Shown: piece after piece, positions 42,991 to 51,666 of the stretch | How the letters are laid out: every line of letters begins with the position of its first letter | How positions within the stretch are numbered: the stretch's first letter is position 1 | Source of the DNA: Stenotrophomonas sp. UBA2629 | GTDB taxonomy: Bacteria > Pseudomonadota > Gammaproteobacteria > Xanthomonadales > Xanthomonadaceae | Direction of reading: 5' to 3' | DNA: 64,000 nucleotides | Assembly (NCBI GenBank): GCA_002359895.1 | Contig: DEOB01000011.1 | Coordinates: forward strand, 373,203 to 437,202 | The notes under the pieces: model-generated | Told to the model about the DNA's origin: nothing | What the model saw: the letters and a program-made list of their open reading frames with translations, nothing else | The model's database searches: none | Position numbers and translations under genes: made by a program

Positions 42991-44181
42991 CTAGCGCTTG
43001 AGTGGCGCGATTCCATGCCGCTGCAGCACCTCGCGCACGCGGTCCAATGGAATGGCCTCCACGGTCTGACCATTGCCGCTCACGGTGGTCGCCATGAACA
43101 ACGCGTTGTAGATGGACTCTTCCACCGCATCCACACCAGCCTGGAACACCGCGCTCATCGACTCGTTGGCCAGCTCGGTGGTCTGCAGTTGCGGTGCGTC
43201 GAACGTGCGCCGCACCGAGTCGGCGGTGGAGAACGCCAGCACGTAGTCACCGCTGCCGTTGGAGGCGGAACTGCCGGTACGCCCCAGCCCCATCATTCCG
43301 CGTGATGCCAAGCGGCGCAGGTTGCGGTCGGACAGCGGCGCATCGGTGGCGATGACGATGATGATCGAACCATCACCCCGGTCATCGGCCAGCCCGCGCG
43401 TATTGCCCTGCCGCGCAACCGCATTCTGGAACGCATAGCGGTCCAGCTCACGGCCAACCGGTGCACCTGCCACCTGCAGCACACCGCCGAAATTGGCCTG
43501 CACCAGCACGCCTACCGTCCAGCCGCCGAGGCTTTCGGGCAGCTTGCGTGACGAGGTGCCGATTCCGCCTTTCCAACCAAATGCGACGGTACCGGTGCCA
43601 GCGCCCACGCTGCCTTCCTGCACCGGCCCGCTCTGCGCGGTGTCCAACGCACGGCGCACGGCATCGGCGGTCACCGGCCGTGCACGGATGTCATTGAGCC
43701 CACCATCGTTGGTCTCGCCCACCACCACATTCAACGAGCGCACCTGCTGCATGTCCGGCTTGGACAGCATCCACTCGGCCATGGCGTCGGCCGCCTTCCA
43801 CACGCACAGCGTGCAGGTCAGCAACACAGGGGTTTCCAACTCGCCCAGTTCGTTGACCTGGGTGCTGCCGACAAACTTGCCGAAGCCATTGCCCACATGC
43901 AGCGCCGCTGGCACGCGCGAACGGTAGACATTGCCCGCGTGCGGCAGGATCGCGGTGACGCCGGTGCGTACCGTGTCGCCTTCCATCAGCGTCACCTGGC
44001 CCACACGCACGCCGGCCACATCGGTGATGGCGTTGTACTTGCCCGGCGCGAAAATGCCCGGCGCGACACCGAGGTCACGCGCGTGTACACGCGGCGCCTC
44101 CGTTGCAGAGGCGCCCAAGGCGCATAGCCCCAGCAGCGCCACACTCAATCTGGAAAAGAGACGATGCGGCGTGTGGAGCAT
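42991..44181 (-). CDS. P1 (S58, DmpA-type) family aminopeptidase, exported
   Basis: 396 residues with a signal peptide ending LGASA. N-terminal nucleophile (DmpA/beta-aminopeptidase) fold: NAITDVAGVRVGQ at the start and GETNDGGLND in the middle. The autocleavage site Gly271-Ser272 lies in GDGSIIIVIATDAPL, with Ser272 becoming the nucleophile of the beta chain after self-processing. It hydrolyses amino-terminal residues, including D- or beta-residues in some members. It is followed upstream by rlmB on the same strand (9-nt gap), so the two may be co-transcribed, although their functions are unrelated. Confidence 0.9.
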   Translation of the reverse strand: MLHTPHRLFSRLSVALLGLCALGASATEAPRVHARDLGVAPGIFAPGKYNAITDVAGVRVGQVTLMEGDTVRTGVTAILPHAGNVYRSRVPAALHVGNGFGKFVGSTQVNELGELETPVLLTCTLCVWKAADAMAEWMLSKPDMQQVRSLNVVVGETNDGGLNDIRARPVTADAVRRALDTAQSGPVQEGSVGAGTGTVAFGWKGGIGTSSRKLPESLGGWTVGVLVQANFGGVLQVAGAPVGRELDRYAFQNAVARQGNTRGLADDRGDGSIIIVIATDAPLSDRNLRRLASRGMMGLGRTGSSASNGSGDYVLAFSTADSVRRTFDAPQLQTTELANESMSAVFQAGVDAVEESIYNALFMATTVSGNGQTVEAIPLDRVREVLQRHGIAPLKR

Positions 44182-44190
44182 GCGGATTCC

Positions 44191-44934
44191 TTACAGTCGT
44201 TGGCGGACGGCTTCGAACAGGGCCACACCCGTGGCCACGGAGACATTCAGGCTTTCAACATCGCCCGGCATGGGGATGCGCACCAGCTGGTCGCAGGTTT
44301 CGCGGGTGAGGCGGCGCATGCCATCGGCTTCACCGCCCATCACCAGGGCCACGTTGCCGCGCAGGTCGAGCTTGTGAATGGTGGTGTCCGATTCACCGGC
44401 CAGGCCATACACCCACACGCCCAGCTTCTGCATGTCCTTGATGCAGCGGACCAGGTTGGTCACCGACACCACCGGAATGCTGTCGGCCGCACCGGCGCTG
44501 ACCTTGCGCACCGTGGCATTCACCGGCGCGCTCTTGTCCTTGGGAATCACCACGGCGGTGACGCCAGCGGCGGCGGCACTGCGCAGGCAGGCGCCCAGGT
44601 TGTGCGGGTCCTGCACTTCGTCCAGCACCAGCACCAGGGCCTTGCCTTCAGCGGCTTCGATCAGGCCCTGCAGTTCGTTTTCGTCCCACAGCTTGGGCGC
44701 GGCATAGCGAGCCACCACGCCCTGATGGCGCACCTGACCGGCGACGCCGCCCAACGCTTGGGCGTTGACCTTGCGCACGTCGATGCCTTTCCGCAGGGCT
44801 TCTTCTTCAATTTCGACCAGACGCGGGTTTTTGGCACCGGCCTCGATCAGTACTTCGCGAACGTTCTCCGGGTCCTTCTCAATCGAAGAAGCCACGGCAT
44901 TGACGCCGACGATCCATTGGTTTTGCTTGCTCAT
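44191..44934 (-). CDS. rlmB: 23S rRNA (guanosine-2'-O-)-methyltransferase RlmB
   Basis: 247 residues. An N-terminal substrate-binding domain (about 1-80) precedes a SPOUT methyltransferase with its three motifs: LDEVQDPHNLGACLRSA, VMGGEADGM and IPMPGDVESLNVSVATGVAL, forming the SAM-binding knot. It methylates G2251 (E. coli numbering) in the peptidyl-transferase region of 23S rRNA. ATG 44934 is chosen over an in-frame GTG at 44943. It follows rnr on the same strand, the rnr-rlmB order found in many gamma-proteobacteria. Confidence 0.95.
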   Translation of the reverse strand: MSKQNQWIVGVNAVASSIEKDPENVREVLIEAGAKNPRLVEIEEEALRKGIDVRKVNAQALGGVAGQVRHQGVVARYAAPKLWDENELQGLIEAAEGKALVLVLDEVQDPHNLGACLRSAAAAGVTAVVIPKDKSAPVNATVRKVSAGAADSIPVVSVTNLVRCIKDMQKLGVWVYGLAGESDTTIHKLDLRGNVALVMGGEADGMRRLTRETCDQLVRIPMPGDVESLNVSVATGVALFEAVRQRL

Positions 44935-44978
44935 GGGCGTCACATGGGGGGGAATTTGGGGGGCAATGGTACTACTGG

Positions 44979-45065
44979 GGAGTGAGTGCGGAGGAGTGAG
45001 GGCTGGGTAACGCCCGCAGGGGCAACCTCACGGTTGCGCACTGCTCACTGCCCTTCACTCACTCC
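44979..45065. repeat. Inverted repeat between rnr and rlmB
   Basis: GGAGTGAGTG (44979-44988) pairs with CACTCACTCC (45056-45065). The 67-nt interior itself contains GAGTGAGGGC- and GCTCACTGCCC-like arms, so the whole gap could fold into one long stem. It resembles an intergenic palindromic element rather than a simple terminator. Confidence 0.5.
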
Positions 45066-45087
45066 TGGCCGCCGCTTAGGGCGGCAC

Positions 45088-47544
45088 TCAGTACTTCTTT
45101 TTCTCGCGCTTGGCCGGCTTGCCGCGCTCGGGCAGCGGCGCCACTTCGCTGACCTCGCCGTCCTTCTGCACCAGCCGGAAGTCGATCTTGCGTTCTTCCA
45201 TGCTGGCCTTGAGCACCAGCACGCGTACCCGGTCGCCCAGGCGGAACTCGTTGCCACGACGGTCGCCGGCCAGCGTTTTGCGGATCGGGTCGAACTGGTA
45301 ATAGTCGTGCGGCAGCTGGGTGACGTGGACCAACCCGTTGACCTTGGATTCGTCCAGCTCCACAAACAGGCCGAAGCTGGTCACACCGCTGATCACGCCA
45401 TCGAACTGGCCACCCACGTGTTTTTCCATCCACGCAGCGCGGAAGCGCTCATCCACCTCGCGCTCGGCCTCATCGGCACGGCGCTCGCGCTCGGAGCATT
45501 GCAGCGCCAGTGCGGCCATTTCGCGCGGGGTGTAGGTGTATTTTTCACGCGGCGCGCCGGTCAACGCGTACTTGATGGCACGGTGCACCAGCAAATCCGG
45601 GTAACGGCGGATCGGCGAGGTGAAGTGTGCATACGCCTCCAACGCCAGACCGAAGTGGCCGTTGTTGTCCGGCGAATACACCGCCAGCGACTGGCTGCGC
45701 AGCAGCACCGATTCCAGCAAGGCCGAATCCGGGCGCTCGCGCACCTTCTTCAACAGCTTGGTGTAGTCGCCCGGCTGCACCTTGCTCCATGCCGGCAGGC
45801 TCAGCTTGAACTCCTTGAGGAACTCCAGCAGGTCGGCGAACTTGGACTCCGGTGGCCGCTCATGCACGCGGAACGGTGCCGGGATGTGCGTGGACAACAG
45901 ATAACGTGCGGCCTCGACATTGGCCGCGATCATGCATTCTTCGATCAGCTTGTGCGCGTCGTTGCGCACCATCATGCCGGCCTGGGTCACTTCGCCCCGG
46001 TTATCCAGCACAAAACGCACTTCCGAAGATTCAAACTCAATGGCGCCACGGCGTTCGCGCGCCTTGGCCAGCACGCGATACAGCTGGTGCAGGCTCTGGA
46101 TCTGCGGCAACAGCGGGCCGATGAACGCCTTGGCGTCGGCATCGTCCTCGCCCACCGCATTCCACACCTGCGTGTAGGTCAGGCGCGCGTGCGAGTTCAT
46201 CACCGCTTCGTAGAAGCGCGACTTGCTGACCACACCATCGCGCCCCACCTGCATGTCGCAGACAAAGCACATGCGGTCTTCCTTCGGCCGCAGCGAGCAG
46301 ATGCCGTTGGACAAGGTCTCCGGCAGCATCGGCACCACAAAACCGGGGAAATACACCGACGTCGCGCGGCGCTGTGCTTCGTCATCCAGCGGCGTGCCGG
46401 GACGCACATAGTTGGACACGTCGGCGATGGCCACCACCAGACGGAAGCCGTCCTGGTTGGGCTCGCAATACACCGCGTCATCGAAATCCTTGGCGTCCTC
46501 GCCATCGATGGTCACCAGTGGCATGGAACGCAGATCCACGCGCGAGCCGATCATCGCCGGCTCCACCGTCATCGGGATGGCGGTGGCTTCGTCCAGCACT
46601 TCTGGCGGGAACTCATACGGCAGCTCGTGGCCGTGGATGGCGGTTTCCACCACCAGTGACGGCGTCAGCTTGTCGCCCAGCACGGCAATGATCTTGCCGA
46701 TGGGCGGGCGGCGCGAATCCGGTGCGTGGGTCAGCTCGCACACCACCAGCTGCCCGTCCTTGGCGCCATTGGTGGCGTCACCGGGAATCTGGATGTTGCG
46801 CTGGATGCGCTTGTCGTCGGGCACCACGTAATAGATGCCGGCCTCCACGCTGAAGTTGCCGATCATGCGGTTGACGCCGCGCTCCAGCACCCGCGCGATG
46901 CTGCCTTCGCGGCGGCCACGGCGGTCGATGCCGGTGACGTTGGCCAGCGCGCGGTCACCGTGCATCACTTTGCGCATTTCATACGGCGACAGGAACAGAT
47001 CGTCACCGCCCTCGTCCGGGCGCAGGAAGCCGAAGCCTTCCTTGTTGGCGATCACCACGCCGGGGATCAGGCTCAGCGCCAACACCGGCGCGAAGCCGCC
47101 ACGGCGGTTCTGCACCAGTTGGCCGTCGCGAACCATCGCGCCCAGGCGCTTGGACAGCGCGTCGGCACGGTCCGGCTCGGTCAGGCCCAGCTGCGCACCA
47201 ATTTCCTCAAGGTTCTGCGGGCCTTCGCAGCGTTCCAGCAGCTGCAGAATGGCCTCGCGGCTGGCAATGGGCTGCGCGTAACGCTCTGCCTCGCGCGATG
47301 CGTAAGGGTCGTCAATCGCCACCGACGGGCCTGGTTTGCGCCGGCCACGCACGAAACTCTGCGGTGCGGAGGATGCGGTCTTCTGGGGTTTGCCTCGGCC
47401 GGGCTTGGCGGGGCCCGTCAGGCTCTCCGGCATCCACGGCGGCATTTTTGCGGTTTTGCGGGCTTTGCCCGGGGCCTTGTCCGGCTTGGCGCCGGCGGCG
47501 GACTTGTGGGCCTTTCCGGCCCCAGTGGTCTTTTTGTTTTTCAT
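45088..47544 (-). CDS. rnr: Ribonuclease R
   Basis: 818 residues from ATG 47544; the longer open frame to 47688 would run into the tRNA region and was rejected. A very basic Lys/Ala/Pro-rich N-terminal tail (1-70) is followed by a winged-helix domain, two cold-shock domains, the RNB catalytic domain with DGEDAKDFDDAVYC (metal aspartates) and FTSPIRRYPDLLVHR, then S1 and a basic C-terminal tail. It is a processive 3'-5' exoribonuclease that degrades structured RNA and takes part in rRNA quality control and cold or stress survival. Confidence 0.95.
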   Translation of the reverse strand: MKNKKTTGAGKAHKSAAGAKPDKAPGKARKTAKMPPWMPESLTGPAKPGRGKPQKTASSAPQSFVRGRRKPGPSVAIDDPYASREAERYAQPIASREAILQLLERCEGPQNLEEIGAQLGLTEPDRADALSKRLGAMVRDGQLVQNRRGGFAPVLALSLIPGVVIANKEGFGFLRPDEGGDDLFLSPYEMRKVMHGDRALANVTGIDRRGRREGSIARVLERGVNRMIGNFSVEAGIYYVVPDDKRIQRNIQIPGDATNGAKDGQLVVCELTHAPDSRRPPIGKIIAVLGDKLTPSLVVETAIHGHELPYEFPPEVLDEATAIPMTVEPAMIGSRVDLRSMPLVTIDGEDAKDFDDAVYCEPNQDGFRLVVAIADVSNYVRPGTPLDDEAQRRATSVYFPGFVVPMLPETLSNGICSLRPKEDRMCFVCDMQVGRDGVVSKSRFYEAVMNSHARLTYTQVWNAVGEDDADAKAFIGPLLPQIQSLHQLYRVLAKARERRGAIEFESSEVRFVLDNRGEVTQAGMMVRNDAHKLIEECMIAANVEAARYLLSTHIPAPFRVHERPPESKFADLLEFLKEFKLSLPAWSKVQPGDYTKLLKKVRERPDSALLESVLLRSQSLAVYSPDNNGHFGLALEAYAHFTSPIRRYPDLLVHRAIKYALTGAPREKYTYTPREMAALALQCSERERRADEAEREVDERFRAAWMEKHVGGQFDGVISGVTSFGLFVELDESKVNGLVHVTQLPHDYYQFDPIRKTLAGDRRGNEFRLGDRVRVLVLKASMEERKIDFRLVQKDGEVSEVAPLPERGKPAKREKKKY

Positions 47545-47660
47545 CGACCGCCATGGTACCTGCTGAACCGTGTACGCAGTGCGCACGCCGGGCTGGCAAC
47601 GACAATGTGAAAAAACGTTGACAAACTCCGCCCGGCTGGCCAAACTCGCCGGCCTGAAGT

Positions 47661-47747
47661 GCCCAGGTGGCGGAATTGGTAGACGCACTAGCTTCAGGTG
47701 CTAGCGGGGGCAACTCCGTGGAGGTTCGAGTCCTCTTCTGGGCACCA
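47661..47747 (+). tRNA. tRNA-Leu(CAG), copy 1
   Basis: 87 nt including encoded CCA. The acceptor stem GCCCAG / CTGGGC, a D-arm, an anticodon arm CTAGC-TTCAGGT-GCTAG with anticodon CAG, a long class II variable arm and the T-arm GGTTCGAGTCC are all visible. Such a long variable arm with CAG reads leucine CUG codons. A terminator follows at 47758. Confidence 0.97.
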
Positions 47748-47757
47748 CTCTTGATCA

Positions 47758-47779
47758 GACCCGCGCAAGCGGGTCTTTT
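47758..47779 (+). terminator. Terminator of tRNA-Leu copy 1
   Basis: GACCCGC / GCGGGTC stem, GCAA loop, four T, 10 nt after the CCA end. Confidence 0.88.
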
Positions 47780-47864
47780 CATTTCTGCCGCAGCCTCCTG
47801 CCGGCCCGCTTCACGAAAGTATTGACGCGATGAAAATCGCCCTGCATAATCCCGCTCCTGAGTC

Positions 47865-47951
47865 GCCCAGATGGCGGAATTGGTAGACGCACTAGCTTCA
47901 GGTGCTAGCGGGGGCAACTTCGTGGAGGTTCGAGTCCTCTTCTGGGCACCA
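47865..47951 (+). tRNA. tRNA-Leu(CAG), copy 2
   Basis: 87 nt, identical anticodon arm (CAG). It differs from copy 1 by G-to-A at position 7 and C-to-T in the variable arm (CAACTTCG for CAACTCCG). Flanking sequence (TGAGTC before, TGACTCAAGAATGAAA after) is shared with copy 3. Confidence 0.97.
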
Positions 47952-47968
47952 TGACTCAAGAATGAAAG

Positions 47969-47991
47969 AACCCGCGCAAGCGGGTTTTTTC
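47969..47991 (+). terminator. Terminator of tRNA-Leu copy 2
   Basis: AACCCGC / GCGGGTT stem, GCAA loop, then a T-run. Confidence 0.88.
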
Positions 47992-48021
47992 ATGTCTGCG
48001 GTTTGGCAACACGCCAACGCA

Positions 48022-48774
48022 TTACAGCGACAGCATTGGCCGCACCAGCATCTGCAGGCCCAGCAGCAACAGAAACACCAACAGACATTGGCGGAACCGC
48101 GCCGGGCTGATCCGCGACCGGATCTTCTGCCCCAGCCACATACCCGCAAGTGCAGGCGGCAATGCCAGCAGCGACAGCCGCAATGCATCGCCCGCAAACG
48201 CGCCCTGCTGCCACAAGCCGGCTGCCAGCGCCAACGTGGACACCGTGAAGGAAAGGCCCAACGCCTGCACCAGCGCATCGCGCTCGATCTGCAGGGATTG
48301 CAGCCACGGCACCGCAGGCATCACGAATACACCGGTCACAGCGGTAATCACGCCCGTGACCGCGCCCACCAGCGGCGAAAGCCATTTCTCCATTCCCGCT
48401 GTCACCCGCAGCGCCGGCACCCGCAGCGCGTAAAGCGCGTAGGACACCAGTGCACCGCCCAAGGCCATGCTGGACCAGCGCACATCCACCTGCGCCAGCA
48501 ACCCCACCCCGGCCAGCGTGCCACCGACAATGGCCAGCATCATCGGCCACAACCGCCGGACAACGGCCTGCAGGTGCTGGCCGCAGAACAGCTGCCAGGT
48601 ATTGGTCACCAGCGACGGCAATACCAGCAACGCCGCCGCTGCACTGGGCGACATTGCGGTGCCCAACAACGCCATGGCAACGGTGGGTAGGCCCATGCCG
48701 GTAACGCCTTTCACTGTGCCGGCAAGCAGGAAGGTGCCGGCAAGCAATGCGGCAAACACAAGAGAGTCATTCAT
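48022..48774 (-). CDS. TSUP-family (TauE/SafE) membrane permease
   Basis: 250 residues from ATG 48774; the upstream open frame into the divergent LysR gene was rejected. Eight or so hydrophobic helices follow the sulfite exporter TauE/SafE pattern (LLAGTVKGVTGMGLPTVAMALLG near the start, the repeated half LVGAVTGVITAVTGVFVMPAVPWLQ). Members export sulfite, sulfoacetate or other organic anions, or import sulfur compounds. It is divergent from a LysR gene that may regulate it. Both genes sit between tRNA-Leu copies 2 and 3. Confidence 0.87.
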   Translation of the reverse strand: MNDSLVFAALLAGTFLLAGTVKGVTGMGLPTVAMALLGTAMSPSAAAALLVLPSLVTNTWQLFCGQHLQAVVRRLWPMMLAIVGGTLAGVGLLAQVDVRWSSMALGGALVSYALYALRVPALRVTAGMEKWLSPLVGAVTGVITAVTGVFVMPAVPWLQSLQIERDALVQALGLSFTVSTLALAAGLWQQGAFAGDALRLSLLALPPALAGMWLGQKIRSRISPARFRQCLLVFLLLLGLQMLVRPMLSL

Positions 48775-48865
48775 GCCGGCATTGGAGCTGTGCCACCGCA
48801 CCGCCACAATGCGGATGTTCCGTGCTACCCTTCGGCTCATCCGAAGGCGCAATCGGAGAATGCGC

Positions 48866-49762
48866 ATGCGACTGGACTTGGCCGACCTGCGTTTGTTCCT
48901 GTGCGTGGTGGAGGCAGGCAGCATCACCGGCGGCGCCGCACGGGCGCATCTTGCCCTGGCCTCGGCCAGCGAACGCCTGCGCGCCATCGAAGCCGATGCC
49001 GGCGTGATGCTGCTGCAACGTCACCCGCGCGGCGTGCAACCCACTGAAGCCGGCGATGCCTTGGCCCATCATGCGCGGGCGATCCTGCAGCAGCAGTCGC
49101 GGCTGCGCGACGAGCTGCAGGACTTCGCCCTCGGCGCGCGCGGCACGCTGCGCCTGTATGCCAACACCGCCGCGTTGACCAACTTCCTGCCGCCCCGGCT
49201 TGCGCCGTGGCTGGCCGAGCGCCCCAAGCTGCGGGTGGAGCTGAAAGAACGCACCAGCATTGAGATCGTCCACGCGGTGAACAGCGGCCTGGCCGAAGCC
49301 GGCATCGTCAGCGATGCGGTGGCGGCTGACGGCCTGCAGCTGCAGCCGGTGGCGAAGGATCACCTGGTGCTGATCGTCCCGGCCATGCATCGCCTGGCGC
49401 AGCACACCGCCATCGCCTTTGCCGATGCACTGGCCGAACCGTTCATCGCACTGACCGATGGCAACGCCCTGCAGGATCACATCAACGCGCACGCCCGCGC
49501 GGCCGGCCGTCCATTGGCACCGCGCATCCACATGAAAACCTTTGAAGGGCTGTGCACGATGGTCGGCCACGGCATCGGCGTTGCGGTGGTGCCACAACTG
49601 CAGGCGCAACGTTATCGGCGCACGCATGGCTACCAGACCGTGGCATTGCGCGATGACTGGGCGCAGCGCCACCTGTGCCTGTGTTTTGCCCACTGGAAGA
49701 CGCTCTCCACCGCCATGCGCAGCCTGCTGCTGCACCTGGGTGCCACCGCGCCAATCCGTTGA
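48866..49762 (+). CDS. LysR-family transcriptional regulator
   Basis: 298 residues. Winged HTH at about 1-60 (LRLFLCVVEAGSITGGAARAHLALASASERLRAIEADAGV), then an effector domain with LIVPAMHRLA and GHGIGVAVVPQL. ATG 48866 lies seven nt after GGAG (48855-48858); an ATG at 48860 is too close. It is divergent from the TauE-type permease gene with a 91-nt gap, the usual arrangement for a LysR regulator and its target. Confidence 0.9.
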   Translation: MRLDLADLRLFLCVVEAGSITGGAARAHLALASASERLRAIEADAGVMLLQRHPRGVQPTEAGDALAHHARAILQQQSRLRDELQDFALGARGTLRLYANTAALTNFLPPRLAPWLAERPKLRVELKERTSIEIVHAVNSGLAEAGIVSDAVAADGLQLQPVAKDHLVLIVPAMHRLAQHTAIAFADALAEPFIALTDGNALQDHINAHARAAGRPLAPRIHMKTFEGLCTMVGHGIGVAVVPQLQAQRYRRTHGYQTVALRDDWAQRHLCLCFAHWKTLSTAMRSLLLHLGATAPIR

Positions 49763-49862
49763 TGTCCCGCCGCCGCGTGCCGCATGACAAAGAACATCGC
49801 CGGCATCACCGAAAACCTGTTGACACATCCGGCGTTCTCACACAGAATTCGCCCCCTGAGTC

Positions 49863-49949
49863 GCCCAGGTGGCGGAATTGGTAGACGCACTAGCTTCAGG
49901 TGCTAGCGGGGGCAACTTCGTGGAGGTTCGAGTCCTCTTCTGGGCACCA
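49863..49949 (+). tRNA. tRNA-Leu(CAG), copy 3
   Basis: 87 nt, anticodon CAG, same class II structure as copies 1 and 2. It has the variable-arm T of copy 2 and the acceptor/D-junction G of copy 1. A terminator follows at 49967. Confidence 0.97.
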
Positions 49950-49966
49950 TGACTCAAGAATGAAAC

Positions 49967-49988
49967 AGCCCGCGCAAGCGGGCTTTTT
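49967..49988 (+). terminator. Terminator of tRNA-Leu copy 3
   Basis: AGCCCGC / GCGGGCT stem, GCAA loop, then T-run; the sequence is close to the terminator of copy 2. Confidence 0.87.
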
Positions 49989-50050
49989 CATGCCTGCGTT
50001 GTGGCAATGCAGGCGGCAACCCGCACCGTCAGCGCACAATCGGCAGATAG

Positions 50051-50078
50051 AAAAAGACGCACCGGAGTGCGTCTTTTC
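50051..50078. terminator. Bidirectional terminator before emrB 3' end
   Basis: AAAAGACGCAC / GTGCGTCTTTT, an 11-bp stem with A- and T-tracts on either side and loop CGGA. It can end both the plus-strand tRNA transcript and the minus-strand emr operon. Confidence 0.85.
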
Positions 50079-50096
50079 TGTTTGGGCCGAGCGTTC

Positions 50097-51659
50097 TCAG
50101 TGACCGCCTGCGGATGCAGCACCCGCGCCCGCACCAAAGGGCGGCTTGGCCATCCAGACAAACACGATGATGCCCAGGAACACCCAGCCCAGCAGCAGGA
50201 AGATGTCGTTGAAGCCCATCTGCGAGGCCTGGTGCACGATCATGTTGTCCAGCACCGCCGCGCCATGCTGCAGGTCGCCCTGCCCCATCGAGGTGATCTG
50301 GTCCTGCATGCCCGGGTCGTACAGCGAGATGTGCTCGGTCAGCCCGGCGTGATGCTGCTGGGTGCGTCGCGCCCACAACCACGTTGTCAGCGATGCCGCA
50401 AAGCTGCCGCCCAAGGTACGCAGGAATGTAGCCAGGCCAGAGCCCGCCGCCACTTCACGGCCGTCCAGGTCCGACAGCAGAATCTGCAGCACCGGCATGA
50501 AGAACAACGCCACGCCCATGCCCATCAACAGCTGCACGCCGGCCACATGCGCGAAGTTCACCTGCAGGTTGAAACCCGAGCGCATGAAGCAGGTGATCGA
50601 CAGCACGAGGAAGGCCAGCGTCGCCAGAATGCGCATGTCGAACTTATGCCCGAACTTGCCCAGCATGGGAGCCAGCAGAATCGGCAGGAAGCCCAGCGGC
50701 GCCGTCGCCAGGCCTGCCCAGATGGCGGTGTAGCCCATGTCGCGCTGCAACCACTGCGGGATCATCAACGCCACCGCAAAGAACGCTGCATAGCCCACGA
50801 TCATCGCCAAGGTACCGGCGCGGAAATTGCGATGGCGCAGCAACCGCAGGTCAACGATGGGGTCTTTGTCGGTGAGCTCCCATATCAGGAACACCGCCAG
50901 CGACACCACCGAGATGCAGGTCAACACGACGATCTTGGTCGAGCTGAACCAGTCTTCCTCGTTGCCCAGGTCCAGCAGCAGCTGCAGGCAGCCAACACCG
51001 ATCACCAGGGTGACCAGGCCCACGTAATCCATCTTGGGTTTTTCGACCTGTTCAACGCGATGCCGCAACTGGCCGCCGACGATCACTGCGGCAATCACGC
51101 CCAGCGGCACGTTGATGAGGAAGATCCATTCCCAGCTGTAGTTGTCGGTGATCCAACCGCCGAGGATGGGCCCGGCGATGGGCGCCACCACGGTGATCAT
51201 GGCCAACAACGCCAGCGCCTGCGCGCGCTTCTCACGCGGGTAGATGGATACCAGCAGCGACTGGGTGATGGGGTACATCGGGCCGGCCACAAAACCCTGC
51301 AGCGCGCGCGACACCACCAGCATGCCCATGCTCTGCGCGATGCCACACAACAACGAGGCGATGGAGAACGCAATCGTCGCCCAGATGAAAAGTTTGACCT
51401 CACCAAAGCGCCGGCTCAGCCAGCCGGTGAGCGGCAATGCAATTGCGGTGCTGACCGCGAACGAGGTGATGACCCACGTTGCCTGCTGCGAACTGGCGCC
51501 GAGGTTGCCGGCGATGGTGGGCAGCGACACGTTGGCAATGGTGGTGTCGAGCACCTGCATGAACGAGGCCAGCGCCAGGCCGGCCGTGCACAGGGCAAGA
51601 TTGGCCGGCCCAGCACCAACCGCAGGCGCGGCGGGTGCAGTGGGAGCTTGAGCGGACAT
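50097..51659 (-). CDS. emrB: MFS multidrug efflux transporter EmrB (DHA2, 14 helices)
   Basis: 520 residues, about 14 membrane helices. DHA2 signatures are present: FMQVLDTTIANVSLPTIAG in helix 1 (motif D1), GWLSRRFG in the 2-3 loop (motif A) and the GPILGGWITD motif C-like segment in helix 5. A proton-driven exporter of hydrophobic compounds; in S. maltophilia EmrCAB handles nalidixic acid, erythromycin and uncouplers. It is the last gene of emrRCAB, 7 nt after emrA, and is followed by a strong terminator. Confidence 0.95.
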   Translation of the reverse strand: MSAQAPTAPAAPAVGAGPANLALCTAGLALASFMQVLDTTIANVSLPTIAGNLGASSQQATWVITSFAVSTAIALPLTGWLSRRFGEVKLFIWATIAFSIASLLCGIAQSMGMLVVSRALQGFVAGPMYPITQSLLVSIYPREKRAQALALLAMITVVAPIAGPILGGWITDNYSWEWIFLINVPLGVIAAVIVGGQLRHRVEQVEKPKMDYVGLVTLVIGVGCLQLLLDLGNEEDWFSSTKIVVLTCISVVSLAVFLIWELTDKDPIVDLRLLRHRNFRAGTLAMIVGYAAFFAVALMIPQWLQRDMGYTAIWAGLATAPLGFLPILLAPMLGKFGHKFDMRILATLAFLVLSITCFMRSGFNLQVNFAHVAGVQLLMGMGVALFFMPVLQILLSDLDGREVAAGSGLATFLRTLGGSFAASLTTWLWARRTQQHHAGLTEHISLYDPGMQDQITSMGQGDLQHGAAVLDNMIVHQASQMGFNDIFLLLGWVFLGIIVFVWMAKPPFGAGAGAASAGGH

Positions 51660-51666
51660 GGTGACC

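Noticed and set aside
44986..46659. 557-codon open frame on the plus strand opposite rnr
   Set aside because: Antisense shadow of RNase R; no ribosome-binding site or motif.
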